Source: Natronosporangium sp035305625 (GTDB lineage: Bacteria; Actinomycetota; Actinomycetes; Mycobacteriales; Micromonosporaceae). Taken from it: 64,000 bases of DNA. Shown one piece after another: positions 43,634 through 52,099 of the stretch (positions are counted from its first letter, which is position 1; the number at the start of each line of letters is the position of its first letter). Below the pieces are notes generated by a model. The model was not told the DNA's origin, made no database searches, and saw only the letters and a list, made by a program, of their open reading frames with translations. The position numbers and the translations under genes were made by a program. The stretch covers positions 1,240,001 to 1,304,000 of the forward strand of contig CAWEKD010000005.1 in NCBI GenBank assembly GCA_963809545.1, read 5' to 3'.

Positions 43634-43936
43634 CTAATGACTGCCAGTTGGCCAACCGACCAAGGTGAGGTTCACGGGCTGCCCATCGTGGAGGAAGCTC
43701 ACGGCAACATCTCGGGCCTCAGCCGGTCCATGGTTCTTCACAACAAACCGAGCGGCGGAATCGGCGCGATCCCCCTGGATCCGGCGGTACTGCTCGCTGC
43801 GTACCTCAAGGTCGGCCTTCCGCCCGCTCCACCATGGACGTAGCAACGTCCATAGGCTAAGGCCGAGAGCAGCGAGTGCGATCAAGTCGCCGAAATCGAC
43901 GTTGCCAACGAAGTTAACTTTGAGGGCAGATGCCAC
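43634..43936 (-). CDS. Small membrane-anchored protein of unknown function
   Basis: The 100-residue frame starts at GTG 43936 (VASALKVNFVG). It has one transmembrane helix (LIALAALGLSLWTLLRPWW), a charged stretch (SGRKADLEVRSEQYRR) and a beta-rich end (RFVVKNHGPAEARDVAVSF) resembling a CARDB/Ig-like sheet. It ends 25 bp before the mrr start on the same strand, so both may be one unit. No family can be named. Confidence 0.6.
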   Translation of the reverse strand: MASALKVNFVGNVDFGDLIALAALGLSLWTLLRPWWSGRKADLEVRSEQYRRIQGDRADSAARFVVKNHGPAEARDVAVSFLHDGQPVNLTLVGWPTGSH

Positions 43937-44199
43937 ACGACAACGATACCGGTCAACACACGGGAGGCAGGCCCAGCGGGCGCCAAGGCAACACAACGAC
44001 TGCCGAATTGTTCTCTACAGGATCAAGGCGCCGCGCAAGCGCGGCGCACCGGGCGCGCTCGCGGCTGCGCTGCTGGCGGCCCACCGGCCGGCATCGCGCG
44101 CCGCGGCGCGCCGCACCAACCGCGGGCTTGTTGATTCTGGGGGCGCTGCCCCCAGACCCCCGGCCCTCCCTCGGAGATCAGCTGACAAGGCCGCTGCGG

Positions 44200-44339
44200 G
44201 ATCTCCTCGGTCGGGCACCGGGACGGCTGCCCGAGAACCCCGACCGCGCCAAGGCCAAGCCGCTTCGCGGTCGCCTACGGCGAGCCTTGGCCCGGCCGGG
44301 AACCTCGGGCAGGGACGGGCCTGCCCGACCGAGGAGATC
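44200..44339. repeat. 140-bp nested inverted repeat (candidate oriT, clt or single-strand origin)
   Basis: Outer arms are perfect over 18 bp (GATCTCCTCGGTCGGGCA at 44200-44217, complement at 44322-44339). Inside lie TGCCCGAG with CTCGGGCA, and inside those CAAGGC with GCCTTG, all correctly nested around a central loop. The whole can fold into one long interrupted stem or cruciform. It lies in the non-coding end of the element, about 155 bp from the att site. Confidence 0.75.
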
Positions 44340-44454
44340 TCCCTAGAGGCCCAGCGCGAAGGAACCTGTTGCAAGCCCTCGCGTGCCCGTTGCGTGCCCG
44401 ATTATGGGGAAGATCACGGCAAACAACGGTCAACACCAGCAGGAGACGACGAAG

Positions 44455-44486
44455 GCCCCTGACCGGCGTTTCCGCTGGTCAGGGGC
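44455..44486. terminator. Element-borne terminator for tRNA-Tyr
   Basis: A 10-bp stem (GCCCCTGACC with GGTCAGGGGC) lies 12 bp past the tRNA CCA end in the direction of tRNA transcription. It replaces the chromosomal terminator displaced to 34278-34317 and shares the TCCGCTGGTCA motif with it. Confidence 0.7.
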
Positions 44487-44495
44487 TGTTTCTGG

Positions 44496-44550
44496 AGGTG
44501 GTGGCGGGTGTTGGATTCGAACCAACGTAGCTTTCGCGACGGTTTTACAG
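44496..44550. repeat. Right attachment site (55-bp direct repeat inside tRNA-Tyr)
   Basis: Identical to 34326-34380. Here the repeat is continuous with the 5' half of tRNA-Tyr, so this copy, contributed by the element, forms the functional 3' half of the tRNA. Confidence 0.92.
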
Positions 44551-44582
44551 ACCGCTCCCTTTGGCCGCTCGGGCAACCCGCC
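44499..44582 (-). tRNA. tRNA-Tyr (GTA)
   Basis: An 84-base minus-strand gene. Acceptor GGCGGGT pairs with ACCCGCC, the anticodon loop is CTGTAAA (anticodon GUA), a long class II variable arm (CGTCGCGAAAGCTACG) is present, the T-loop is GGTTCGAATCC, and CCA is encoded. It hosts the integrative element in its 3' half. Confidence 0.93.
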
Positions 44583-44765
44583 TGGTCCCCATCGCGTGGC
44601 GTGGGGATCGGTAGCAAGGATAGCGGGAACTCCCACCCCCGTGGCAACCGGGTATGGAATAGCGTCGGGTGCCTCCTGTCCGGTCCAGGCCGTGAGCTAC
44701 CGAGATCGCCAGAGGTGGGGCGGTAAGGTCAGCGTCGGTACCTGACCCGGTAGGAGTAGATGACC

Positions 44766-45260
44766 ATGGCAGCCATTCCGTCGTTCGACATCGTCAGCAA
44801 GGTCGACCGGCAGGAGGTGGACAACGCGCTGCAGCAGGCGGCCCGGGAGCTGTCCACCCGGTTCGACTTCCGGGGCACCGGCGCCCAGATCGCGTGGGCC
44901 GGTGACGAGGCGGTGACGTTGGAGGCGGAGACCGAGGATCGGGTGAAGGCCGCGCTCGACGTGTTCAAGGACAAACTCGTCAAGCGGGGAGTCTCGCTCA
45001 AGGCATTGGACGCGGGCGAGCCGCGCGCCTCCGGCAAGGTTTACAAGATCGACTGCAAGCTCGTGCAGGGGATCAGTCAGGAGAAGGCGAAGGCGATCAG
45101 CAAGAAGATCCGGGAAGACGGGCCGAAGGGAGTCCAGGCCCAGATCCAGGGCGACCAGCTGCGGGTCAGTAGCAAGAAGAAGGACGACCTGCAGGCGGTG
45201 ATCGCCATGCTGAAGCAGGAGGACTTCGGGATCGCCCTCCAGTTCACCAACTTCCGCTGA
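44766..45260 (+). CDS. yajQ: YajQ family nucleotide-binding protein
   Basis: A 164-residue protein of two ferredoxin-like domains (PSFDIVSKVDRQEVDNAL, STRFDFRGTGAQI, KLVQGISQEKAKAISKKIR, LRVSSKKKDDLQAVI, QFTNFR). Homologues bind c-di-GMP or nucleotides and can act as transcription co-regulators. ATG 44766 is favoured over 44760 because of its distance from GTAGGAG. A hairpin terminator follows. Confidence 0.92.
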   Translation: MAAIPSFDIVSKVDRQEVDNALQQAARELSTRFDFRGTGAQIAWAGDEAVTLEAETEDRVKAALDVFKDKLVKRGVSLKALDAGEPRASGKVYKIDCKLVQGISQEKAKAISKKIREDGPKGVQAQIQGDQLRVSSKKKDDLQAVIAMLKQEDFGIALQFTNFR

Positions 45261-45265
45261 CAGGG

Positions 45266-45316
45266 CGGGGCGGCTCCGCAGCGAAGGGGTTTCAAGGTCG
45301 CCGCGGAGCCGCCCCG
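45266..45316. terminator. 14-bp stem terminator after yajQ
   Basis: CGGGGCGGCTCCGC at 45266-45279 pairs perfectly with 45303-45316 across a 23-base loop. It begins five bases after the yajQ stop and lies before the convergent PRC-barrel gene. Confidence 0.7.
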
Positions 45317-45391
45317 TTGACCCACTGGGTCGACCCCGATCGAGTCACCCAGCTATCGCGTAGTCCGGTTCTTCCTGCCGCTCACTGACGG

Positions 45392-45964
45392 TTACCGGCG
45401 GCGGTGCCAGCGGCCCCGCTCGTCCTCCGCCTTGATGTCGATCTCTTCTCGCCGCAGCTCGCCGTCGGTGAGGGTCTCCTCTTCGGTGATCCGTTCCTTG
45501 CCCTTCTGGATCTTCTCCGTCGGGGTGTGCTCGTCCTGGACCACTGGCCGGTCGGACTGCGGCATCTCAGGCTGCGCGGCCGCGCTGCTGAGGGAGGCCT
45601 GCGCGCCCTCTTCCTCCGGCGGCGTCATGCCCGGTCGGTGCATGTCTTCCATCGGCAGCCCGTAGTGCCGGTAGAGCTCCGCGACCTGGGCGTCGGAGAG
45701 GGGTTCTTCCTCACCGATGTCCACCGCCGGCGCGTCTTTGACCACGTTCTTTTCGTACGGGATCTGGACCTGGTCGCCGACGATCTCCGCGGTCTCCATC
45801 GGCACAAGATTCTCTTTTCGGCCAAACCAGCCGGTTTTCACGCTCATCCAGGTCAGCGTGCCGGCGTCGTCCACGTACGCGTGCCCCACCGTTCCGACCT
45901 TCTGATCGGTCCGGTCTCGGACGTCAGCGCCGATCAGATTCGGTAGTTGCTCGCGAGTAATCAT
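45392..45964 (-). CDS. PRC-barrel domain stress-type protein
   Basis: The 190-residue protein has a PRC-barrel at residues 1-80 (LIGADVRDRTDQKVGTVGH, WMSVKTGWFGRKENLVPM) and a long acidic, disordered tail with a short helix (LSDAQVAELYRHYGLP) and many Glu/Lys. It resembles the barrel part of YsnF/DUF2382-like stress proteins, but the DUF2382 domain itself is not present. ATG 45964 follows GGGGAGG. Function unknown. Confidence 0.82.
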   Translation of the reverse strand: MITREQLPNLIGADVRDRTDQKVGTVGHAYVDDAGTLTWMSVKTGWFGRKENLVPMETAEIVGDQVQIPYEKNVVKDAPAVDIGEEEPLSDAQVAELYRHYGLPMEDMHRPGMTPPEEEGAQASLSSAAAQPEMPQSDRPVVQDEHTPTEKIQKGKERITEEETLTDGELRREEIDIKAEDERGRWHRRR

Positions 45965-46033
45965 GGGTGCCTCCCCTGTTGTCCCACGTGATCTGATACC
46001 CATTCGGGTGAGTGGGACAACCGCGCGGGGCGG

Positions 46034-46912
46034 TTAAACCTGTTTCGCCGCCGGGGTACGGACCGCTTCGCCGTCCTCACCCGTACGTGGGGCGGGGGCG
46101 TGGGCGGCGGTCTGGGTGGCCACCCAGAATCGGTAGATCAGGGCGGCCTCAAACAGCAGCAGCAGGCTGGCGGCGACCACGGCGATCCACACCAGCGCGT
46201 ACGGCCCGGTCAACGCCATCGCTACCGGCGCGATCACCAGCACCGCCATCTCGAACTCGATCCCGCTGACCAGATTGAGGCGGATCCGGCGTCGGTGGAG
46301 GGCGTGACGGATCCGGCCCAGTGGTCCCGCAGCCCGGCCGGTGGCCGCGCGCAGCAGCGCGTCCTCGCCGGCGGTGTCACCGATGGTGGCGTCGGCGGGG
46401 GCGGGACGGGGAACCCCGGTCAGTTTTGCCCACGCTTTGTCGATCTCGGCACCGTTGACGTATCCGAACAGCGCCAGAAAAACAATCCCAATGGCGACGA
46501 AGAGGAATACCGCGTCCCCGGTGGCGAGGAACGCGCCGGTGGTCAGCGCCACCACACACGCCAACACCCGCACGCGGTCCAGGACAAAGTCCAGCCAGCT
46601 ACCGAAGATCGAACCGGAGTGGTTCAGCCGGGCGATCTTGCCGTCCATGCAGTCGAGCAGGAAGCCCAGGTGGTAGCTGAGCGCCCCGGCCAGCAGCCAG
46701 GCCGGCGAGCCGGTCGCATAGGCTGCGGCGGCGGCCAGCCCCAGAAGGAAGGCGGTGACAGTGAGCCGGTTCGGAGTGATCCACCGGTAACTAGCGGCGA
46801 GGCGCACCAGTGGCCCTGCGACCGGGTCCACGAGGAGCACGGTCCACCAGGAGTCACGTACCTTGTAGGTGGCACGGACCTGCTCCATGGTGACGTGGGT
46901 GGCGCGACTCAC
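46034..46912 (-). CDS. CDP-alcohol phosphatidyltransferase family protein
   Basis: A 292-residue membrane enzyme with the complete active-site signature D-x2-DG-x2-AR-x8-G-x3-D-x3-D, seen as LDCMDGKIARLNHSG followed by GSWLDFVLD. Six or so helices surround it. The enzyme transfers a phospho-alcohol from CDP to an acceptor. GTG 46912 has GAGAGG at good spacing and is preferred to GTG 46951. It is divergent from the galE/GT operon, and an envelope phospholipid or polymer-linkage role is likely. Confidence 0.88.
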   Translation of the reverse strand: MSRATHVTMEQVRATYKVRDSWWTVLLVDPVAGPLVRLAASYRWITPNRLTVTAFLLGLAAAAAYATGSPAWLLAGALSYHLGFLLDCMDGKIARLNHSGSIFGSWLDFVLDRVRVLACVVALTTGAFLATGDAVFLFVAIGIVFLALFGYVNGAEIDKAWAKLTGVPRPAPADATIGDTAGEDALLRAATGRAAGPLGRIRHALHRRRIRLNLVSGIEFEMAVLVIAPVAMALTGPYALVWIAVVAASLLLLFEAALIYRFWVATQTAAHAPAPRTGEDGEAVRTPAAKQV

Positions 46913-47027
46913 CAGGCACCTCTCATCCAGCAAACTGTCACGGTGGTCCACACCTTAACCGGCGCCCCCGTGATGTGAAGAGGGCGCCAGGCCGTGGGTG
47001 TAGCAGCGGGAACGGAAGGCGGGCAGC

Positions 47028-48026
47028 GTGAAGGTCCTCATTTCGGGTGGAGCAGGGTTCATCGGCAGCACCGTGGCCTCTGCGTGCCTCGACAACGGCA
47101 TCGAGCCGGTCATCCTGGACAATCTCGTCACCGGGCGGCGCGAGTTCACCCAGGGGCGCCACTTCTATCAGGGCGACATCGCCGACGGTGACCTGGTGGA
47201 CCGGATCTTCGCCGAGCACCCGGAGATCGAGGCGACTGTCCACTGCGCGGCGTTGATCGTGGTGCCGGAGTCGGTCACCGATCCGCTGCGGTACTGGCAC
47301 GACAACGTGGGTAAGACCATCCAGTTCGTGGGCCACCTGCTGCGTAACGGCCGGCCCCGACTGTTGTTCAGCTCCACCGCGGCCATGTACGGGGTGGGCG
47401 AGGATTTCGCCGTCGACGAGGATTCCGCGCTGGCACCGGCCAGCCCGTACGCCCGGACCAAGGTCGCGGTGGAGCAGATGCTGGCCGATGTGGCCGCCAC
47501 GACCGAGCTGCGGGCGCTGTCGCTGCGGTACTTCAATCCGATCGGGGCCGACCCGCAGTTGCGCACCGGCTTGCAGGTGAAGCACCCGACTCACCTGTTG
47601 GGCAAGTTGATTGAGGCGGCCACCACCGACACCGAGTTTCTGATCACCGGAACTGACTGGCCGACCCGGGACGGCAGCGGCATCCGGGACTTCATCCACG
47701 TCTGGGACCTGGCCGCCGCCCACGTGGCGGGGCTGCGCCGGTTCGATGAGGTGGTGCCCAAGGACGGCCCCGGCTACCAGGTGATCAACCTAGGCACCGG
47801 CACCGGGACCACGGTGTGGGAGATGGTGGCGGCGTTCGAGCAGGTGACCGGGCGGGTGCTGCGGAAGCGGGAGACCGGTCCGCGCCCAGGGGACGTGGCC
47901 GGGGCGTACACCCGCAGCGACCGGGCGCGGCGGTTGCTGGATTGGCAGCCGCAGTACAGCATCGCCGACGGTATCCGGGATTCACTGCGGTGGGCGGAGG
48001 TCCGGGACCAGCGGTTGCGGGACTGA
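47028..48026 (+). CDS. galE: UDP-glucose 4-epimerase-like enzyme
   Basis: A 332-residue extended SDR with GGAGFIGSTVA, the catalytic serine in LLFSSTAAMYG, SPYARTKVAVE for the Tyr/Lys pair and LRYFNPIGADP, a GalE-type signature. It would supply UDP-galactose or a related sugar for the glycosyltransferases that follow. The start is GTG 47028 after a purine-rich stretch. Confidence 0.88.
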   Translation: MKVLISGGAGFIGSTVASACLDNGIEPVILDNLVTGRREFTQGRHFYQGDIADGDLVDRIFAEHPEIEATVHCAALIVVPESVTDPLRYWHDNVGKTIQFVGHLLRNGRPRLLFSSTAAMYGVGEDFAVDEDSALAPASPYARTKVAVEQMLADVAATTELRALSLRYFNPIGADPQLRTGLQVKHPTHLLGKLIEAATTDTEFLITGTDWPTRDGSGIRDFIHVWDLAAAHVAGLRRFDEVVPKDGPGYQVINLGTGTGTTVWEMVAAFEQVTGRVLRKRETGPRPGDVAGAYTRSDRARRLLDWQPQYSIADGIRDSLRWAEVRDQRLRD

Positions 48027-48144
48027 GCTGGCCCGTCGATTTTCGGCCTCGCCACCCGCGGGGCGCGTAATCTCGAGGTCAGCTGGTGGTCGGTGCCGGC
48101 ACTAGGGTGCCGCCGATAGCCCACCGCTGACGAGGAGGAGCGAC

Positions 48145-49473
48145 GTGACCGGGACCGGGACCGGAGCCCGTTCCGCTGTCCGGACGCTGGTCGAGGCGGC
48201 GCGCCGCCGGGTCCGGTTGCGCACTCGGCTGCGTCGGCTTCGGCACGCCTGGCGGTCCCGGTTCCCCCGCCGGCTGCCGACGTGGCCGGACGACCACCCT
48301 CCCACCCAGCCGCCAGCCACCCGGCAGGTGGACGGCCGGATCCGGGTGGCGCCGGCCGGTGGCAACCCGCAGGGGCGGCAGCGGTATACCCCCCAGGTGC
48401 TGGTCGGGGAGCTGACGCTCGAGCCCGGCCAGACCGGTCCGGGGCGCTGGCGGATTCGGTTGACGGACGGTCGGGTGGTGGCGGCCGGCTGGGTCGGGCA
48501 GCCGTTGGAGTCATCGCTGGCGGCGGCCCTGACCCGGATCGGGGGAGTCACCTGCCGCCCCGCCCCGCACGACCCACCCGGGGCGTGGGCCCGGTTGGTC
48601 GCCCAGCTGGCCACGACCGGGCTGGTGCTGCACGTCGATCCGGTGGCAGCCGCCCCATGGCAGTCCTGGTTGGCGCCGTCGTTGATGTCGCTGCTGGTGG
48701 AGCCGTTGCCGCCGACCGAGGCGGATCCGATGAATTGGGAGCTCCGCAGCGTCCGGCAGCGGCGGGTGGCGCTGCGGGAGCATGGGGACGGGCCGACACC
48801 GCCGTCGGTGTCCGCGCTGTTGGTGACCAAGCGGCCGGAGCTGGTGCCGGGGGTGCTGACCACCCTGGCCGGCCAGACCTACCCCCAGTTGGAGATCGTG
48901 GTAGCGGTCCATGGCGGACCGGAGCCGGAGCTGCCCGCGTCGCTGGACCGGCCCGTGACGACTTTGACCGTGCCGGCGGAGCAGACGCTGGGGGAGGCGC
49001 TATCGGCGGCGACCGCGGCCGCCAGCGGCACCGTGGTGACCAAGGTGGACGATGATGACCGGTACGGCCCGGAGCACATCTGGGACCTGGTGCTGGCCCG
49101 CCAGTTCAGCGGAGCCACCGTGGTGGGTAAGGGGGCCGAGTTCGTCTACCTGGAGCCGAAGGATCTGACGGTACGCCGACGGATGGGGGCGGAGACGTTC
49201 ACCGACACGGTCGCTGGCGGCACGATCGCGATCGACCAGGATGCGCTCGCGGAGGTGGACGGGTGGCCGCCGGTGCCCCGGTCAGTGGACCGGGCGTTGC
49301 TGGACCGGGTGATCGACGCGAGCGGCACCATCTACCGCACCCATCCGTTCGGGTTCATCTACGTGCGGCACGGCAACGGGCACACCTGGGATCCCGGCAT
49401 GGAGTATTTCCTGCGGGACCCGGTCCGCACCTGGCCGGGGCTGCCCTGGTACGACGAGTTCGGCACCCAATGA
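48145..49473 (+). CDS. GT2 family glycosyltransferase with N-terminal extension
   Basis: This 442-residue protein has an Arg-rich first 60 residues, a region of about 160 residues I do not recognise, then a GT-A domain from about 225 (VSALLVTKRPELVPGVLTTL, GQTYPQLEIVVAV) with the metal site KVDDDDRYGPEHIW. GAGGAGGAG precedes the GTG. The stop overlaps the next gene by ATGA. It probably adds sugars to a surface glycan. Confidence 0.8.
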   Translation: MTGTGTGARSAVRTLVEAARRRVRLRTRLRRLRHAWRSRFPRRLPTWPDDHPPTQPPATRQVDGRIRVAPAGGNPQGRQRYTPQVLVGELTLEPGQTGPGRWRIRLTDGRVVAAGWVGQPLESSLAAALTRIGGVTCRPAPHDPPGAWARLVAQLATTGLVLHVDPVAAAPWQSWLAPSLMSLLVEPLPPTEADPMNWELRSVRQRRVALREHGDGPTPPSVSALLVTKRPELVPGVLTTLAGQTYPQLEIVVAVHGGPEPELPASLDRPVTTLTVPAEQTLGEALSAATAAASGTVVTKVDDDDRYGPEHIWDLVLARQFSGATVVGKGAEFVYLEPKDLTVRRRMGAETFTDTVAGGTIAIDQDALAEVDGWPPVPRSVDRALLDRVIDASGTIYRTHPFGFIYVRHGNGHTWDPGMEYFLRDPVRTWPGLPWYDEFGTQ

Positions 49474-51035
49474 TTCCGCGGGTGGTCCGCAATGACTGGT
49501 CCACCATCGCGGTACCGCAGCTGGGCCGGTGGCGGCCGGAGCTGACCGTCAGCGTGGTGATTCCGGCGTATCAGTGCCAGGACAGCCTGGACCTGACCCT
49601 GGCCGCGTTGGCGGGCCAGACCTACCCCGCCGAGCTGCTGGAAGTGGTGGTGGTGGACGACAACTCCGATCCACCGCTGCGGTTGCCGCCGGTGCGGCCG
49701 GCCCGGTGCCGGATCGTCCGCCCACCGTCCGGTTGGGGGCGCGCCAATGCGCTGCACTACGGCGCTGAACAGGCCACCGGGCAGATCCTGCACTGGCTGG
49801 ACGCGGACATGGTGGTCTATCCGGAGCATGTGGAGGCCCAAGCCCGTTGGCATCACCGGTTGCCGTACGCGGTGACCCTGGGTTGGAAGCGGTTCGTCGA
49901 CGTGGCGCCAGGTCATCCCCGGTGGCCGACCCCGGAGCAGGTGCTGGCGGCGGCCCGGACCGCCGGCACCGCGGCGTTGTTCGCCGGCCTGCCGAGCACC
50001 GGGCACGACTATGTGGAGCGGAGGATCGCCCGGACCCGCCAGTTGCGGGACGCGGACGAGACCGGTTTCCTCGCCCACGTGGGCGCCACCGCCGCGCTGC
50101 GGCGGGAGCTCTACCAGGCCACCGGGGGATTGGACACCACGCTGCGACTAGGGGAGGACACCGAGTTCGGATACCGGCTGGCCCAGGCCGGGGCGGTGTT
50201 CGTGCCGGAACCACAGGCACGCAGCTGGCACCTGGGTCCGACCCACATGATGCGGCACCAGGCCCGGCTGCAGCGTTACAACCAGCCGTTTCTGGCTGAT
50301 CGGATGCCGCAGCCGCGGTGGCTGCGACAGGCCGGTGGTTCCGGTTGGGCGGTGCCGCTGGTGACCGCGGTGGTGGAGGTGGCCGGCCAACCGCTGGAGT
50401 GGGTCCGCACCGTGGTGGACACCCTGTTGGCCGGGGAGGAGCCGGATCTGCGGGTGGTGCTGGTCGGGCCCTGGCCCAGCGATTCGGAACGCCAGGCACC
50501 GCTGGCTGATCCCGCGTTGGAGCTGCGGTTGATCGCCGCCACGTACCGGGGCGATCCCCGGGTGAACCTGGCGGACAGGCCACCTAAGACGGTGTATCCG
50601 TCGCCGTTTCGGTTGGAGCTGCCGCCCGGGTACGGGTTGGCCCGGCCGGGAGTGCGGCGACTGGTCGAGTACGCCGACCGCCACCGACTCGGGCTGTTGC
50701 AGGTTTCCGGGGTGCGGCTGTGGCGTACCGCCGCGGTCCATCGCGCGTGGTGGGTTGCGGGCACCGAGGCGCCGTTGGCGGAGTCGGTGGCCGAGGTGTG
50801 GGGGGCGGGTGAGCTGCCGGCGCACACGATCGGGGTGGTGGATGTGGCGACGCGGGCGCCGGCGGAGTTGCGCGACGGGCGGGTGTTCGCCGGCGCTGTT
50901 ACCGGCCGGTGGCTGCCCAACGTGGTCGAGGTGGCCGGGGTGCGGTCGTTGGCGCGCGCCGCCTGGGTGGTGGCGGGGTTGGCCGGGGCAAGGGTCACCC
51001 GCCGGCTGCGGTCACACCGGAGGCCGACCCGGTGA
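49470..51035 (+). CDS. GT2 family glycosyltransferase
   Basis: A 521-residue protein with a GT-A domain in residues about 25-270 (SVVIPAYQCQDSLDLTLAAL, VVVVDDNSDP, WLDADMVVYPEH, and GGLDTTLRLGEDTEFGYRL with the acceptor-side ED). The C-terminal half is a second alpha/beta region not assigned to a family. It is coupled to both neighbours by ATGA/GTGA overlaps. Confidence 0.85.
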   Translation: MIPRVVRNDWSTIAVPQLGRWRPELTVSVVIPAYQCQDSLDLTLAALAGQTYPAELLEVVVVDDNSDPPLRLPPVRPARCRIVRPPSGWGRANALHYGAEQATGQILHWLDADMVVYPEHVEAQARWHHRLPYAVTLGWKRFVDVAPGHPRWPTPEQVLAAARTAGTAALFAGLPSTGHDYVERRIARTRQLRDADETGFLAHVGATAALRRELYQATGGLDTTLRLGEDTEFGYRLAQAGAVFVPEPQARSWHLGPTHMMRHQARLQRYNQPFLADRMPQPRWLRQAGGSGWAVPLVTAVVEVAGQPLEWVRTVVDTLLAGEEPDLRVVLVGPWPSDSERQAPLADPALELRLIAATYRGDPRVNLADRPPKTVYPSPFRLELPPGYGLARPGVRRLVEYADRHRLGLLQVSGVRLWRTAAVHRAWWVAGTEAPLAESVAEVWGAGELPAHTIGVVDVATRAPAELRDGRVFAGAVTGRWLPNVVEVAGVRSLARAAWVVAGLAGARVTRRLRSHRRPTR

Positions 51036-52027
51036 GGGCGCGCACGCCCCGATGGCAGGTGGCGGGAATGGGGGCGGTCGGGCTGGTGGCCGCCGGTGCG
51101 GCGGTGGCCGCGCTCGCGGGCGGGTATCGGATCGCGTTGGCCTTGCTGGCGGTGCTGCTCGGGGGAGTGGGGCTGATGCTGATGCCACTGTGGGGGCAAC
51201 TGGCGGCCCGGGAGCAGGAGCTAGGGGCGCAGATCGATCGATTGCGGCGCGGGCAGAGCCGGTTGCGGATTCAATGGCAGCAACGCACCCGGGCGATCGT
51301 GCAGGAGCTGTCCGAACAGGAACAGCGGGTCAGTGACCTGGTACGGCAGGCGCGCAACGAGGTGTTTCGGGGCCAGCGGGAGCAAGGGGCGCAGACGGAG
51401 GCGTTGCTGCAGCTGTACCGCCGGGTCGATCCAGTAGCGCCGATGCCGCCGGCGGGGGGATGGGCCCTCAACCCGACCGAACTGTTGGAACTGTGGTACG
51501 TGCTGGAGCGCCGGCGGCCACGGCTGGCGCTGGAGTTGGGCAGCGGCACCTCCTCCATCTGGATCGGGTATGCGCTGCAGCGCCACGGCGGCCGGTTGGT
51601 GTCGGTCGACCATGATCCGGACTACGCGCAGCGGACCCGGACCCAGCTGCGCCGGCATGGGTTGACCGAGACGGTGGAACTCCGCCACGCCCCGCTGGTG
51701 CCGGTGACGGTGGGCGACGCCACCTACCAGTGGTACGACCCGGAGCAGTTCGGTGACTTGACGGAGGTGGAGCTGCTGGTGGTGGACGGGCCGCCGGGCG
51801 GCACCGGGGAGCGGGCGCGTTATCCGGCGTTGCCGCTGCTGGCGGATCGGTTGGCGGCCGGCGCCACAGTGATCTTGGATGACCTGGACCGGGCCGATGA
51901 ACAGGAGATCGCCCGCCGCTGGGGGGCGGAGTGGGGGCTACGCCGGGAGAGTGGTACCGGTGGGCGCCTGGCGGTGTTCCGCTATCCCGGGGAGGAGCGG
52001 CCACCGACCATCGATGCGGGGCACTGA
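51032..52027 (+). CDS. Membrane-anchored class I SAM-dependent methyltransferase
   Basis: The 331-residue protein has two transmembrane helices (MGAVGLVAAGAAVAALAGG, IALALLAVLLGGVGLMLMP), a coiled coil at about 60-135 (REQELGAQIDRLRRGQ, QELSEQEQRVSDLVRQA) and a C-terminal methyltransferase fold (ALELGSGTSSIWIG, LVSVDHDPDYA, LLVVDGPPGG). The arrangement suggests it works at the membrane face on a glycan or lipid intermediate of this cluster. The start is GTG 51032 inside the previous stop. Confidence 0.82.
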   Translation: MRARTPRWQVAGMGAVGLVAAGAAVAALAGGYRIALALLAVLLGGVGLMLMPLWGQLAAREQELGAQIDRLRRGQSRLRIQWQQRTRAIVQELSEQEQRVSDLVRQARNEVFRGQREQGAQTEALLQLYRRVDPVAPMPPAGGWALNPTELLELWYVLERRRPRLALELGSGTSSIWIGYALQRHGGRLVSVDHDPDYAQRTRTQLRRHGLTETVELRHAPLVPVTVGDATYQWYDPEQFGDLTEVELLVVDGPPGGTGERARYPALPLLADRLAAGATVILDDLDRADEQEIARRWGAEWGLRRESGTGGRLAVFRYPGEERPPTIDAGH

Positions 52028-52099
52028 GCCGCCAGGAGCGGAGGCGCCTCCTGCCCGTTCCGGCTCCCGAAGCTGTGGATCACCACTAGCCTGAGGGGG

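Larger units (their letters stand above)
43937..44495. other. Structured non-coding right end of the element
   Basis: No credible gene is present in these 559 bases. They are packed with hairpins: GCGCCGCGC-aa-GCGCGGCGC at 44028-44047, a GCGCGCCGCGGCGCGC palindrome near 44098, CTGGGGGcgctgCCCCCAG near 44139, and the 140-bp nested repeat at 44200-44339. Such regions in actinomycete plasmids hold transfer loci or single-strand origins; which applies here is not known. Confidence 0.6.
34381..44550. mobile_element. Integrative element of the AICE type inserted in tRNA-Tyr
   Basis: A 10.17-kb element bounded by 55-bp direct repeats. It carries the gene order typical of actinomycete integrative and conjugative elements: tyrosine integrase, excisionase, RepSA initiator, DUF2637 membrane protein, FtsK/TraB-like translocase, small accessory genes, then a divergent GntR regulator with a HAD hydrolase. 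Cargo is an Mrr-type endonuclease and a small membrane protein. The insertion preserves the tRNA gene by supplying a new 3' half and a look-alike terminator. repSA is shattered and the ftsK frame slips, so autonomous replication and transfer are doubtful unless those indels are sequence errors. Confidence 0.92.
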
